A stretch of DNA of 64,000 nucleotides from Pseudomonas sp. MMS21 TM103 (lineage in GTDB: Bacteria; Pseudomonadota; Gammaproteobacteria; Pseudomonadales; Pseudomonadaceae). Where the stretch lies: positions 62,001 through 126,000 of the forward strand of contig NZ_JAJISP010000008.1 in assembly GCF_022132145.1 (NCBI RefSeq). The letters run 5' to 3'. A model generated the notes under the pieces. It worked only from the letters and a program-made list of their open reading frames with translations. It was not told the origin of the DNA and ran no database searches. A program made the position numbers and the translations under genes. Shown here one piece after another: positions 33,801 through 41,536 of the stretch; positions within the stretch are counted from its first letter, which is position 1; each line of letters starts with the position of its first letter.

Positions 33801-33909
33801 TCTGCTCGCGGGCGCCCGATTCTATGTCCAGGTCATACAGGCGCTGGCCATCGACCAGAGCAACACGCAACTCTTCGGGTTGAGTTGCGTTAATCAGCAT
33901 TCTTTTCAT
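30817..33909 (-). CDS. rne: ribonuclease E
   Basis: A 1030-residue endoribonuclease that initiates mRNA decay and matures rRNA and tRNA. The catalytic half has an S1 domain (about residues 37-120), catalytic Asp300 (VSIDINSA) and Asp343 (VIDFIDM), and the Zn-link Cys401 and Cys404 in CPRCNGQG, each three residues below the E. coli numbers. From about residue 540 the protein is low-complexity: basic Arg/Glu repeats of the REERAPR type around residues 620-740, an RRRSRGQRRRSNRRER patch, then an acidic Ala/Glu/Pro tail, as expected for a disordered degradosome scaffold with an RNA-binding region. I used the ATG at 33909 (MKRMLINA); fifteen further in-frame codons upstream are not conserved-looking. 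A promoter candidate lies about 515 bases upstream. Confidence 0.97.
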   Translation of the reverse strand: MKRMLINATQPEELRVALVDGQRLYDLDIESGAREQKKANIYKGRITRVEPSLEAAFVDFGSDRHGFLPLKEISREYFSKPTEGRVNIKDVLKEGQEVIVQVEKEERGNKGAALTTFISLAGRYLVLMPNNPRAGGISRRIEGEERNELREALNGLVAPSDMGLIVRTAGLGRSSEEMQWDLDYLLQLWNAIKEASLDRAAPFLIYQESNVIIRAIRDYLRQDIGEVLVDSVEAQQEALSFINQVMPQYASKIKLYEDSVPLFNRFQIESQIETAFQREVKLPSGGAIVIDPTEALVSIDINSARATKGSDIEETALQTNLEAAEEIARQLRLRDIGGLIVIDFIDMTPAKNQRAVEEKVRESLEADRARVQVGRISRFGLLEMSRQRLRPSLGESSGIVCPRCNGQGIIRDVESLSLAILRLIEEEALKDRTAEVRAQVPIPVAAFLLNEKRNSITKIELRSRARIVILPNDHLETPNFEVQRIRDDSPEAQSTQSSYEMAATEVEEVQPVAATRTLVRQEAAIKAAPQRTAPTPTSTPTPAAEVSTPAVASQPSLFKGLVKSLVSLFAGKEEEAKPAVIEKKTSERPQRGDERRNGRQQNRSRGGRRDEERKPREERAPREERAPREERQPRVAREEAQPRVERPAREAVEVREPQEVRQSRPPREGQEKRRERKPREDRPARELREPLDAVQNTDSSSDTSSAEVPAERPQREPRQPRAPREERQPRPEIAAAVDDEVLSNEDAQLDEEPEGAESAESAEGERPRRRSRGQRRRSNRRERQSDASGNVIEGTEESAEINAEATAPLAVAATVAAELSAELVSSEPAASEQPTEEAPAQPAAEPELPAVEQLTEAKTDTSEEAAVVAPSAPPVVEATPEVPAEAATPKPSEEVAEVAVEIVASEPTEAVEPVITVSEEITETVSIAPSATGRAPNDPREVRRRQREAERLAREAAEAAAAQPAEVAAETSPAEPAATDRDEATEAANEAAVTETSEPERTPASARDADAASESETEKNQDEHADKPHA

Positions 33910-34431
33910 GTTGTACCGTCGGTTTCCGGTGCTGGCGGAAGCGGCGTTCGGCACACACGACTCTCAGGGTCGGTGTCAGGCGCGTCAGAAACGGTCGTAA
34001 ATCGTTTCATTGTCAAACGACAGTCAGCCAGTTGGGCTGGGTCGCGACGGACATCTCCTGCTCGCTGTTGTGACAGAAAGCACTAGTCAGGAGGAGGAAT
34101 CAACTGTCGGTAGCGGACGAGATGAAGCGTCTTCGATAAAGCTAATTGCTACGCAGACCGACGGTTGTACGTCTCCACCCTACACGTATCACTGAAAATC
34201 GGGTGCCGCTCGCATAAAATCCGCAGCGGGTTGGCTTTTACCGCAAACGCCCAATGGGGGCGGCTGCGCATCATGGCTTAAGGCTTTATTTCCGAGTTAT
34301 CCGCAGCCTTTGCGGCATCCTATCTCTGAATAACCCGTCGGACGGCCTTACGTCCTAAATGGATTGCATCGGTTGGGGATGGCAGTTTTGGCGATCATCC
34401 GCAAACCGGACCGCTTTTGGCGGCGTTCGCG

Positions 34432-34460
34432 ACTATAGCAGTAATGATTAAGTGCTTCAA
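34432..34460 (-). promoter_or_regulatory. candidate sigma-70 promoter of rne
   Basis: Read on the minus strand: TTGAAG (34460-34455), 17-base spacer, TATAGT (34437-34432). Start would be near 34425, giving a 5' leader of about 515 nt. The -35 box overlaps the upstream part of the rluC promoter. Confidence 0.5.
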
Positions 34461-34473
34461 ATCCATAAAAAAT

Positions 34474-34482
34474 TGTTATGAT
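34474..34482 (+). promoter_or_regulatory. extended -10 promoter of rluC
   Basis: TGTTATGAT is an extended -10 element (TGn plus TATGAT). Its last base lies seven bases before the A of the rluC ATG at 34489, so the predicted transcription start coincides with the start codon. No Shine-Dalgarno sequence exists upstream of the ATG. Confidence 0.5.
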
Positions 34483-34488
34483 TGCGCG

Positions 34489-35442
34489 ATGACAATTCCT
34501 ACTTCTACAACCTCCGGCGTTCAGCTGCTCGAGGTTGCGCCGGAACTCGCCGGCCAGCGCATCGATAACTTCCTCCGCACTCAGTTAAAGGGTGTGCCCA
34601 AGACATTGATTTACCGCATTTTGCGCAAAGGCGAGGTGCGGGTAAACAAGGGGCGCATCAAGCCGGAGTACAAGTTGCAAGCGGGCGACATCATTCGCGT
34701 CCCGCCGCTGCGGCTGGCCGAGCGCGATGAGCCGGCGCCCTTGGCGCAGGGCTTGCTCGAGCGGCTTGAGGCGGCCATCGTTTATGAAGACAAGGCCTTG
34801 ATCGTGCTGAACAAGCCCGCTGGCATCGCCGTGCATGGCGGCAGCGGTCTCAACTACGGGGTGATAGAGGCTTTCCGCCAGCTACGGCCGGACGCCAAGG
34901 AGCTGGAGCTGGTTCATCGTCTCGATCGCGATACGTCCGGGCTTCTGATGATCGCCAAGAAGCGCAGCATGCTGCGGCATCTGCATGAGGCCTTGCGTGG
35001 TGACGGCGTGGACAAGCGTTATATGGCGCTGGTTCGCGGGCACTGGGCGACTGCCAAGAAGCGGGTCAACGCACCTTTGCAGAAAAGCAACCTGCGTTCG
35101 GGTGAGCGCATGGTCGAGGTCAACGATGAAGGCAAGGAGGCGCTGACACTGTTTCGCGTGCTGCGCCGTTTTGGTGAGTTCGCCACCTTGGTCGAGGCCA
35201 AGCCGGTGACCGGGCGCACCCATCAGATTCGCGTGCACAGCCAGTATGCCGGCCATTGTATCGCCGGCGACAGCAAGTACGGCGATGATGAGTTCAGTCG
35301 CGAGATCCGCGAGCTGGGCGGTAAGCGTCTGTTCCTGCATGCCTACGCATTGGTCGTGCCGCTGCCCGATGGTGGTGAGCTCAGGCTGGAGGCGCCGGTC
35401 GATGTGGTCTGGGTGCGCACGCTGGAGCGTCTCAGTGCTTGA
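34489..35442 (+). CDS. rluC: 23S rRNA pseudouridine synthase RluC
   Basis: A 317-residue enzyme that isomerises uridines in 23S rRNA (955, 2504, 2580 in E. coli). An N-terminal S4 domain (QRIDNFLRTQLKGVPKTLIYRILRKGEVRVNKGR) precedes the catalytic domain with VHRLDRDTSGLLMIAKK carrying the catalytic Asp, and TGRTHQIRVHSQYAGHCIAGDSKYG. The ATG at 34489 has no ribosome site and may be leaderless. The rne-rluC divergent arrangement is conserved in gamma-proteobacteria. The next gene starts eight bases before its stop. Confidence 0.94.
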   Translation: MTIPTSTTSGVQLLEVAPELAGQRIDNFLRTQLKGVPKTLIYRILRKGEVRVNKGRIKPEYKLQAGDIIRVPPLRLAERDEPAPLAQGLLERLEAAIVYEDKALIVLNKPAGIAVHGGSGLNYGVIEAFRQLRPDAKELELVHRLDRDTSGLLMIAKKRSMLRHLHEALRGDGVDKRYMALVRGHWATAKKRVNAPLQKSNLRSGERMVEVNDEGKEALTLFRVLRRFGEFATLVEAKPVTGRTHQIRVHSQYAGHCIAGDSKYGDDEFSREIRELGGKRLFLHAYALVVPLPDGGELRLEAPVDVVWVRTLERLSA

Positions 35443-36127
35443 CTATGAGTTGTTGATCTTCGACTGGGACGGCACACTGGTCGACTCCATTGATCGTATC
35501 GTCGAATCGATGCATTGGGCGGCGGATTCTACTGGTCTGGCGCGGTGCAGCGACGCGCAGGTCAAGGGCATTATCGGGCTTGGTTTGCCGGAGGCGATAG
35601 CCTGTCTGTACCCAGAGTTGCTTGACTTGGTGCTCGTCGAGCGCTTTCGTCGCTGTTATAGCGAGCGCTACCTGGCGCTGGAGACCGAGCCCTCGGCGTT
35701 GTTCCCAGGGGTGGCCGAGGCGCTGGAGATGTTCCGTACGCAGGGCTATCGTTTGGCGGTGGCAACGGGCAAGAGTCGTCATGGCTTGCAGCGGGTGCTG
35801 GAGGGGCGTGGCTGGCTGGATTACTTCGATGTCACTCGCTGTGCCGACGAAACGGCGAGCAAGCCGAGTCCGCTGATGCTGGAGGAGATCCTCGAGCATT
35901 GTGGTGTTTCTGCGGATCGGGCCTTGATGGTGGGTGATTCATCGTTCGATTTGCAGATGGCTCGGCATGCGGGGATGAACTCCGTGGCAGTAGGTTATGG
36001 GGCTCAGCCCTTGGCGGTGTTGCGTGAGCATGGTCCGGCGCTGGCAATAGATAATTTCATGGAATTACATGCCTGGCTCGATCGGCGTGTAAGTGGGCAA
36101 CCAGTTGAGGTGGGTGAATATGTCTGA
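35435..36127 (+). CDS. HAD-superfamily phosphatase (Gph/YjjG-like)
   Basis: A 230-residue HAD hydrolase. Motif I LLIFDWDGTLVDS places the nucleophile Asp10 and acid Asp12; motif II VATGKS, motif III ASKPSP and motif IV MVGDSSFDLQMA are all present, with a helical cap between residues 20 and 85. Substrate is not predictable; phosphoglycolate phosphatases are the closest type. GTG at 35435 is chosen because GGAG lies seven bases upstream and motif I follows at normal distance; it overlaps rluC by eight bases. It overlaps sppA by eight bases as well. Confidence 0.9.
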   Translation: MLDYELLIFDWDGTLVDSIDRIVESMHWAADSTGLARCSDAQVKGIIGLGLPEAIACLYPELLDLVLVERFRRCYSERYLALETEPSALFPGVAEALEMFRTQGYRLAVATGKSRHGLQRVLEGRGWLDYFDVTRCADETASKPSPLMLEEILEHCGVSADRALMVGDSSFDLQMARHAGMNSVAVGYGAQPLAVLREHGPALAIDNFMELHAWLDRRVSGQPVEVGEYV

Positions 36128-37100
36128 TGAATGGAAAGCATCGGCTGCCAGCGAGGGTGATGAAAAAAGCTGGAAGTTGCTGGAAACAACATTGTTGGCT
36201 GGCGTTCAGGAGCAGCGTCGAACGCGGCGTTGGGGGATTTTCTTCAAGTCGCTGACATTTATTTACCTGTTTGCTGGGCTGGCGCTAATTGCGCCGCTGC
36301 TCAACCTGAAGGAGAGCGTCAAGAGTGGTGCGAGTCATACCGCATTGATCGAGGTGCGCGGGATGATCGCCGATAAGGAGATGGCCAGCGCCGATAACAT
36401 AGTCGGCAGCCTGCGCGCCGCGTTCGAGGACGAGAATACCAAGGGTGTGATCCTGCGGATCAACAGTCCGGGCGGCAGTCCGGTACAGTCGGGCTATATC
36501 TATGATGAGATTCGTCGCCTGCGGACCGAGTACCCGGCGATCAAGCTGTATGCGGTGATCACCGATCTCGGTGCCTCTGGCGCCTATTACATTGCCAGTG
36601 CCGCGGATGAGATCTATGCCGACAAGGCCAGTCTGGTCGGGTCGATTGGCGTGACGGCGACCGGTTTCGGTTTTGTCGGGGTCATGGAAAAACTGGGTGT
36701 CGATCGTCGTGTGTATACCTCCGGCGAACACAAGGCGTTTCTCGACCCGTTTCAGCCGCCGAACGATGAAGAGGCGCAGTTCTGGCAGGGGGTGCTGGAC
36801 ACCACGCATCGGCAGTTTATTGAAAGCGTCAAGCAGGGTCGCGGCGATCGGCTTAAGTCGGCGGAACATCCCGAGCTGTTTTCAGGCTTGGTGTGGTCGG
36901 GTGAGCAGGCGTTGCAGTTGGGCTTGATCGATGCTCTGGGCAATGCCAGTTATGTCGCGCGTGAAATTATCGGCGAGAAGGAGTTGGTCGATTTCACGGT
37001 CGAGGAGTCGCCGTTCGATCGGTTTGCCAAGCGCCTTGGTGCTAGCGTTGCCGAGAATCTGGCCATGTGGATGGGTTTTCAGGGGCCAAACCTGCGCTAG
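36120..37100 (+). CDS. sppA: signal peptide peptidase SppA, short form
   Basis: A 326-residue inner-membrane Ser/Lys protease that degrades leftover signal peptides. A single membrane helix (SLTFIYLFAGLALIAPLL, about residues 43-60) precedes the periplasmic S49 domain. The Ser nucleophile lies in DLGASGAYYIASAAD and the Lys base in TSGEHKAFLDPF, as in Bacillus SppA. Its length fits the single-domain form, half of E. coli SppA. ATG at 36120 follows GAGGTG; nine upstream codons inside the HAD gene are rejected. Confidence 0.94.
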   Translation: MSDEWKASAASEGDEKSWKLLETTLLAGVQEQRRTRRWGIFFKSLTFIYLFAGLALIAPLLNLKESVKSGASHTALIEVRGMIADKEMASADNIVGSLRAAFEDENTKGVILRINSPGGSPVQSGYIYDEIRRLRTEYPAIKLYAVITDLGASGAYYIASAADEIYADKASLVGSIGVTATGFGFVGVMEKLGVDRRVYTSGEHKAFLDPFQPPNDEEAQFWQGVLDTTHRQFIESVKQGRGDRLKSAEHPELFSGLVWSGEQALQLGLIDALGNASYVAREIIGEKELVDFTVEESPFDRFAKRLGASVAENLAMWMGFQGPNLR

Positions 37101-37148
37101 TTGATTTCGCGTTGCACGCAGGCCCGGTCATTGATCGGGCCTGTTGCA

Positions 37149-37727
37149 TTATGGGATATCAATACCGGCTTTCAGGAGCATGTCCACCAGGCGGATCAGT
37201 GGAAGGCCGATCAGGCTGGTGGCGTCAGTGCCTTCGGTGCTGCGAAACAGGCTGACGCCCAGTCCCTCGGCCTTGAAGCTGCCGGCGCAGTCGTAGGGTT
37301 GCTCTGCCTCTAGGTAGCGGGTGATCTGCGCGTCGCTCAGTTGGCGAAAGTATACGGTGAAGGGGATGCAGTCGATCTGGCAGTGGCCGCTTTGGCTGTC
37401 GAGCAGGGCCAGGCCAGTGAGGAAGGTGACGCTGTTGCCGCTTGCGGCGAGTAGTTGTGCGTGGGCTCGTTCATGTGTTTCCGGTTTGCCGACAATCTGG
37501 CCGTCAAGTACGGCGACCTGATCCGAGCCGATAATCAAGTGCTGCGGGTGTTTGGGGCTGAGGGCGCGAGCTTTTTCTTCTGCCAGGCGGCGTACCAGTG
37601 TGCCGGCGTCTTCATTGGGGTGGGGGGCTTCGTTGATCGCCGGCGCGCCCCAAGTAAAGGGCAGGCGCAAGCGGGTCAATAATTCTCGGCGATACGGTGA
37701 GCTGGATGCGAGCACCAGGGGTAGCAT
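37149..37727 (-). CDS. Maf-family nucleotide pyrophosphatase (YceF type)
   Basis: A 192-residue Maf protein that hydrolyses non-canonical nucleoside triphosphates; position next to yceD-rpmF suggests the YceF subgroup, acting on 7-methyl-GTP. LASSSPYRRELL at the N-terminus, ARRLAEEKA, IIGSDQVAVLDG with the catalytic Asp, KPETHERA and YDCAGSFKAEGLG are visible. The ATG at 37727 has AAGGAG ten bases upstream; the much longer in-frame opening to 37865 would run antisense into yceD and is rejected. It is divergent from yceD. Confidence 0.92.
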   Translation of the reverse strand: MLPLVLASSSPYRRELLTRLRLPFTWGAPAINEAPHPNEDAGTLVRRLAEEKARALSPKHPQHLIIGSDQVAVLDGQIVGKPETHERAHAQLLAASGNSVTFLTGLALLDSQSGHCQIDCIPFTVYFRQLSDAQITRYLEAEQPYDCAGSFKAEGLGVSLFRSTEGTDATSLIGLPLIRLVDMLLKAGIDIP

Positions 37728-37800
37728 GTCTTTGCATCTCCTTTTATATAAGCGGGCAATTCTAGTCGGCACTCTTCGTGCTGGACAGGCCGAATATCCT

Positions 37801-37829
37801 TTGACAGGGGCAGAGTGCATCCATAGAAT
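37801..37829 (+). promoter_or_regulatory. sigma-70 promoter of yceD-rpmF-plsX
   Basis: A perfect TTGACA (37801-37806) is followed by a 17-base spacer and TAGAAT (37824-37829). The yceD ATG begins at 37839, so the message would have a leader of only 0-4 nt. There is no Shine-Dalgarno sequence before the ATG. Confidence 0.75.
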
Positions 37830-37838
37830 GCGGCGCCT

Positions 37839-38366
37839 ATGTCGAATGCACCGATTCCACCTCATGTTGATCCGCGAAAGTTGGCTGATCGTGGTGCCAC
37901 GCTTGAAGGCGAGGTACCGCTAGCCGATTTGGCGCGACTCTGCGACCCACTTGCCGATAACCAAGGCATGGTGCGCGCGAAGTTTTTTTTCGAGCGTGAT
38001 GAGCGTAATGCTGTGGTTTTCCATAGTGAGCTCGAGGTTGAGGTCAAGATGGTTTGCCAGCGTTGTCTGGAACTGGTTGCCCTGCCGATCCATAGTGCAT
38101 GTGATTACGCTGTGGTGAAAGAAGGTGCAAATACCCAGTCCGTGCCGCAAGGCTATGACGCGCTGGAGTTGGGTGAAGATCCATTGGATCTGCTGGCGCT
38201 GGTTGAGGATGAGTTGTTGCTCGCCTTGCCCATTGTCCCGGTTCATGACCCTAAAGATTGCCAGCAGCCGGTCGGCCTCGTAGAGCCCGGTCCGAGCGAG
38301 GACGAGGTAACGCGGTCCAACCCGTTCAGTGTATTGGCGCAGTTAAAGCGTGACCCAAACGTTTAG
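37839..38366 (+). CDS. yceD: YceD/DUF177 large-subunit rRNA accumulation protein
   Basis: A 175-residue DUF177 protein. Landmarks are PPHVDPRKLADRGATLEGEVPL at the N-terminus, MVCQRCLELVALPI with the CQRC pair near residue 75, LVEDELLLALPIVP, and the conserved C-terminal NPFSVLAQLKRDPNV. Family members next to rpmF are needed for normal 23S rRNA accumulation in plants and E. coli, with an unclear mechanism. The promoter predicts a leaderless or nearly leaderless start. rpmF follows after 13 bases. Confidence 0.9.
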   Translation: MSNAPIPPHVDPRKLADRGATLEGEVPLADLARLCDPLADNQGMVRAKFFFERDERNAVVFHSELEVEVKMVCQRCLELVALPIHSACDYAVVKEGANTQSVPQGYDALELGEDPLDLLALVEDELLLALPIVPVHDPKDCQQPVGLVEPGPSEDEVTRSNPFSVLAQLKRDPNV

Positions 38367-38379
38367 GAGTTAATTAGTT

Positions 38380-38562
38380 ATGGCTGTTCAGCAGAACAAA
38401 AAATCCCGTTCCGCCCGCGACATGCGTCGTTCGCACGATGCTCTCGATGCCAGTACGCTGTCCGTTGAGAAAAGCACCGGTGAAATCCATCTGCGCCACC
38501 ACGTATCGCCGGAAGGTGTTTACCGTGGTCGCAAAGTGATCGACAAGGGCGCTGACGAGTAA
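38380..38562 (+). CDS. rpmF: 50S ribosomal protein L32
   Basis: A 60-residue ribosomal protein of the large subunit: MAVQQNKKSRSARDMRRSHD at the basic N-terminus and LRHHVSPEGVYRGRKVI in the C-terminal part. The Cys pairs of zinc-binding L32 types are absent, as is common in gamma-proteobacteria. AGGAGTTAATTAGTT stands before the ATG. It links ribosome and fatty-acid synthesis genes in the conserved yceD-rpmF-plsX order. Confidence 0.97.
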   Translation: MAVQQNKKSRSARDMRRSHDALDASTLSVEKSTGEIHLRHHVSPEGVYRGRKVIDKGADE

Positions 38563-38565
38563 ATC

Positions 38566-39576
38566 TTGTCCGCTCCGATCATCGCGATTGATGCAATGGG
38601 TGGGGACTTCGGTCCCCACAGCATTGTTCAGGCCAGCATTGCCTGTCTGGCTGAGTACCCTTCGTTGCACCTGGTCCTAGTCGGCCAAGCCCCCCTTATT
38701 GAAGAATTGATTGCCCGTAATCCTGGCGTCGATCGCGCACGCCTGCATGTCGAGCATGCTGGCGAAGTGATCTCCATGGATGAGCGTCCAGCGCTAGCTC
38801 TGCGTGGCAAGTCCGATTCGTCTATGCGGGTGGCTCTGGGTTTGCTGCGAGACGGGCACGTTCAGGCGTGTGTCAGTGCGGGCAATACCGGGGCTCTGAT
38901 GGCATTGTCGCGCTATCTGCTGAAAACCCTGCCAGGGATCGATCGTCCGGCCATGGTGGCGGCTGTGCCAACCCGGACTGGTTACTGTCACTTGCTTGAC
39001 CTGGGGGCTAATGTCGACTGCAGTGCCGAGCAGCTCTACCAGTTCGCGGTAATGGGTGCGGTGGCCGCTGAGACGTTGGGGGTGGTGAGTCCGCGTGTGG
39101 CGTTGCTCAATGTCGGCACCGAAGAGGTCAAGGGCAATCAGCAGGTCAAGCTTGCTTCGGGTCTTTTGCAGCAGGCCCGTGGTTTGAATTACATCGGCTT
39201 TGTCGAAGGCGACGGGCTATATCGTGGCGAAGCCGATGTAGTGGTGTGCGACGGTTTTGTGGGCAATATTCTGCTCAAGTCCAGCGAAGGCCTGGCGGCG
39301 ATGATTGCGGTGCGTATCGAGGTGTTGTTCAGGCGCAATCTGGTTTCGCGGTTGGCAGGCCTGCTGGCGATGCCGGTATTGCGCCGCCTGCGTGCCGAGT
39401 TGGCGCCGGCGCAGCACAACGGTGCAAGCTTGCTCGGCCTGCAGGGTATTGTGGTGAAGAGTCATGGCTCGGCAGGCACTGAAGGTTTCAAGAGTGCCAT
39501 CCGCTGTGCGCTGAAGGAAATCGAGGACGATTTACCGCAGCGTCTGCATGGTCGGCTCGAGGATATGTTGCTCTGA
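38566..39576 (+). CDS. plsX: phosphate acyltransferase PlsX
   Basis: A 336-residue enzyme that converts acyl-ACP to acyl-phosphate for phospholipid synthesis. IAIDAMGGDFGP, SVSAGNTGALMA-type text (CVSAGNTGALMALSRYLLKTLPGIDRPA) and DLGANVDCSAEQL are diagnostic, as is VCDGFVGNILLKSSEG. The start is TTG at 38566, three bases after the rpmF stop; no ATG is available before the conserved N-terminus, so this rare start is well supported. No fabH lies between plsX and fabD, as in other Pseudomonas. Confidence 0.94.
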   Translation: MSAPIIAIDAMGGDFGPHSIVQASIACLAEYPSLHLVLVGQAPLIEELIARNPGVDRARLHVEHAGEVISMDERPALALRGKSDSSMRVALGLLRDGHVQACVSAGNTGALMALSRYLLKTLPGIDRPAMVAAVPTRTGYCHLLDLGANVDCSAEQLYQFAVMGAVAAETLGVVSPRVALLNVGTEEVKGNQQVKLASGLLQQARGLNYIGFVEGDGLYRGEADVVVCDGFVGNILLKSSEGLAAMIAVRIEVLFRRNLVSRLAGLLAMPVLRRLRAELAPAQHNGASLLGLQGIVVKSHGSAGTEGFKSAIRCALKEIEDDLPQRLHGRLEDMLL

Positions 39577-39725
39577 GCCGGTTTTGCGGTTTTGCGGGTG
39601 CTGGCTATTGTGTCGCCTGTTAATGTGACCGCGGCGGGTGGCCTGTCATCCAACTGTCAGATTGTTGCGCTTGACTCTGCCAAGCGCGAATTTATTCGAC
39701 GATAAGACCATAGAGGCTCGTTTAC

Positions 39726-40661
39726 ATGTCTGCATCCCTCGCATTCGTCTTTCCTGGGCAAGGCTCGCAGTCGCTGGCGATGCTGGCTGGGCATGGCTCA
39801 CAGCAAATTGTTATCGATACTTTTGCCGAAGCCTCCGACGTGCTCGGCTACGACCTTTGGGCCTTGACCCAACAGGGTCCGGAAGAGCAACTCAATCAAA
39901 CCGATAAAACTCAGCCGGCTATTCTTACGGCATCCACTGCCTTGTGGCGCCTGTGGCGCGCTGAAGGCGGCTTGCAACCGGCTTTCGTGGCCGGCCATAG
40001 CTTGGGTGAATACTCTGCGCTGGTTGCTGCAGGGAGTCTGGGGTTCGCTGAAGCTGTGAAGCTGGTTGAGCTGCGTGGCCAGCTGATGCAGCAGGCGGTG
40101 CCTGCGGGTCAGGGCGGTATGGCGGCAATCCTCGGGCTGGACGATGCCGACGTACTGGCTGCCTGCGCCGAAGCGGCGCAAGGCGAAGTGGTGAGTGCAG
40201 TGAATTTCAATGCGCCTGGCCAGGTGGTGATCGCAGGTTCGGCTGCGGCCGTGGCGCGTGCGGTCGATGCGTGTAAGGCGCGTGGCGCCAAACGTGCCAT
40301 GTCGCTGCCGGTTAGCGTGCCGTCGCATTGCGCGCTGATGCGCCCGGCTGCTGAGCGCTTCGCAGGGGCGGTTGCAGCTGTTGTCTGGCAAGCGCCGCAG
40401 ATTTCGTTGGTTCAGAACGTCAGTGCCCGCGTGGTCGCAGACCTTGATACTCTCAAGGCCGATCTGCTGGCGCAGCTGTATAGTCCGGTGCGCTGGGTTG
40501 AATCAATTGTCTGTATGGCCGAACAAGGCGTGGCTGATCTGCTCGAGTGCGGTCCAGGCAGGGTGCTGTCAGGGCTGAACAAGCGCTGCGTCAAGGGAAT
40601 CAATACGTATAGTCTGGACACTCCAGACGCCTTTGCCGCCGCGCGTGCGGCCTTGGCCTGA
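39726..40661 (+). CDS. fabD: malonyl-CoA:ACP transacylase FabD
   Basis: A 311-residue transferase that loads malonyl groups onto ACP. FVFPGQGSQ at the N-terminus, the nucleophile Ser92 in GHSLGEYSALVAAG, and PVSVPSHCALM with the catalytic His are visible. A 149-base spacer separates it from plsX and may contain its own weak promoter (TTGACT at 39671 with a poor -10). fabG follows after 16 bases. Confidence 0.96.
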   Translation: MSASLAFVFPGQGSQSLAMLAGHGSQQIVIDTFAEASDVLGYDLWALTQQGPEEQLNQTDKTQPAILTASTALWRLWRAEGGLQPAFVAGHSLGEYSALVAAGSLGFAEAVKLVELRGQLMQQAVPAGQGGMAAILGLDDADVLAACAEAAQGEVVSAVNFNAPGQVVIAGSAAAVARAVDACKARGAKRAMSLPVSVPSHCALMRPAAERFAGAVAAVVWQAPQISLVQNVSARVVADLDTLKADLLAQLYSPVRWVESIVCMAEQGVADLLECGPGRVLSGLNKRCVKGINTYSLDTPDAFAAARAALA

Positions 40662-40677
40662 ATTAAGAGGGGTTTCT

Positions 40678-41421
40678 ATGAGCCTGCAAGGTAAAGTTGC
40701 ATTGGTCACTGGCGCGAGTCGCGGCATTGGTCAAGCCATTGCGCTGGAATTGGGGCGGCAGGGCGCCGTTGTGATCGGGACGGCGACTTCGCCGTCTGGC
40801 GCCGAGCGAATTGCCGAATACCTGAAAGAACATGGCATCGAGGGGGCTGGCCTAGTGCTTGATGTCAGCAGCGACGAATCGGTTGCCACGACTCTGCAAC
40901 ACATTCAGCAACACCTCGGACAGCCGTTGATCTTGGTCAACAACGCAGGTATCACCCGGGATAACCTGATGCTGCGCATGAAGGATGATGAGTGGTTCGA
41001 TGTCATCAATACCAACCTGAATAGCCTGTACAGGTTGTCCAAGGCAGTGCTGCGCGGTATGACCAAGGCCCGCTTCGGGCGCATCATCAATATCGGCTCG
41101 GTTGTCGGCGCCATGGGCAATGCTGGGCAAGTGAACTATGCTGCGTCCAAGGCCGGGGTGGAAGGTTTCGGTCGTGCCCTGGCACGTGAAGTCGGCTCGC
41201 GGTCAATCACTGTAAATGCTGTGGCGCCTGGCTTTATCGATACTGATATGACTCGTGAACTGCCGGAAGCACAGCGTGACGCGCTGCTGGCACAGATTCC
41301 GCTGGGTCGTTTGGGGCAGGCCGAAGAGATTGCGAAAGTGGTCGCTTTCCTCGCCTCCGATGGCGCAGCCTACGTCACAGGAGCTACTATCCCTGTGAAC
41401 GGTGGAATGTACATGAGCTGA
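40678..41421 (+). CDS. fabG: 3-oxoacyl-ACP reductase FabG
   Basis: A 247-residue NADPH-dependent short-chain reductase of type II fatty acid synthesis. The cofactor motif TGASRGIGQAIA, NNAG, and the triad Ser141, Tyr154, Lys158 (NIGSVVG, NYAASKAG) are present, with the C-terminal YVTGATIPVNGGMYMS. The ATG at 40678 follows AGAGGGG; an earlier in-frame start within fabD's end is rejected. Confidence 0.97.
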   Translation: MSLQGKVALVTGASRGIGQAIALELGRQGAVVIGTATSPSGAERIAEYLKEHGIEGAGLVLDVSSDESVATTLQHIQQHLGQPLILVNNAGITRDNLMLRMKDDEWFDVINTNLNSLYRLSKAVLRGMTKARFGRIINIGSVVGAMGNAGQVNYAASKAGVEGFGRALAREVGSRSITVNAVAPGFIDTDMTRELPEAQRDALLAQIPLGRLGQAEEIAKVVAFLASDGAAYVTGATIPVNGGMYMS

Positions 41422-41536
41422 ATGTGACTGAGGCCTTCTGAAAACTGTCATAGATGCTGTCTAAAATCCGTTATTAGAGCTGCAGTCGGTTTATAGGTGG
41501 ATCGTTGAAGTGATCTGGGGCAATCTTGCATTCTGC

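Larger units (their letters stand above)
33910..34488. other. rne leader and rne/rluC divergent region
   Basis: This 579-base gap contains no convincing gene. It holds the divergent promoters at its right end (34432-34482) and, on the minus strand, what would be a leader of about 515 nt for rne. Its GC is lower near 34440-34485. Several small inverted repeats occur, none followed by a U-tract. By analogy with E. coli, where the long rne leader mediates autoregulation by RNase E, a similar control is possible here. Confidence 0.5.
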
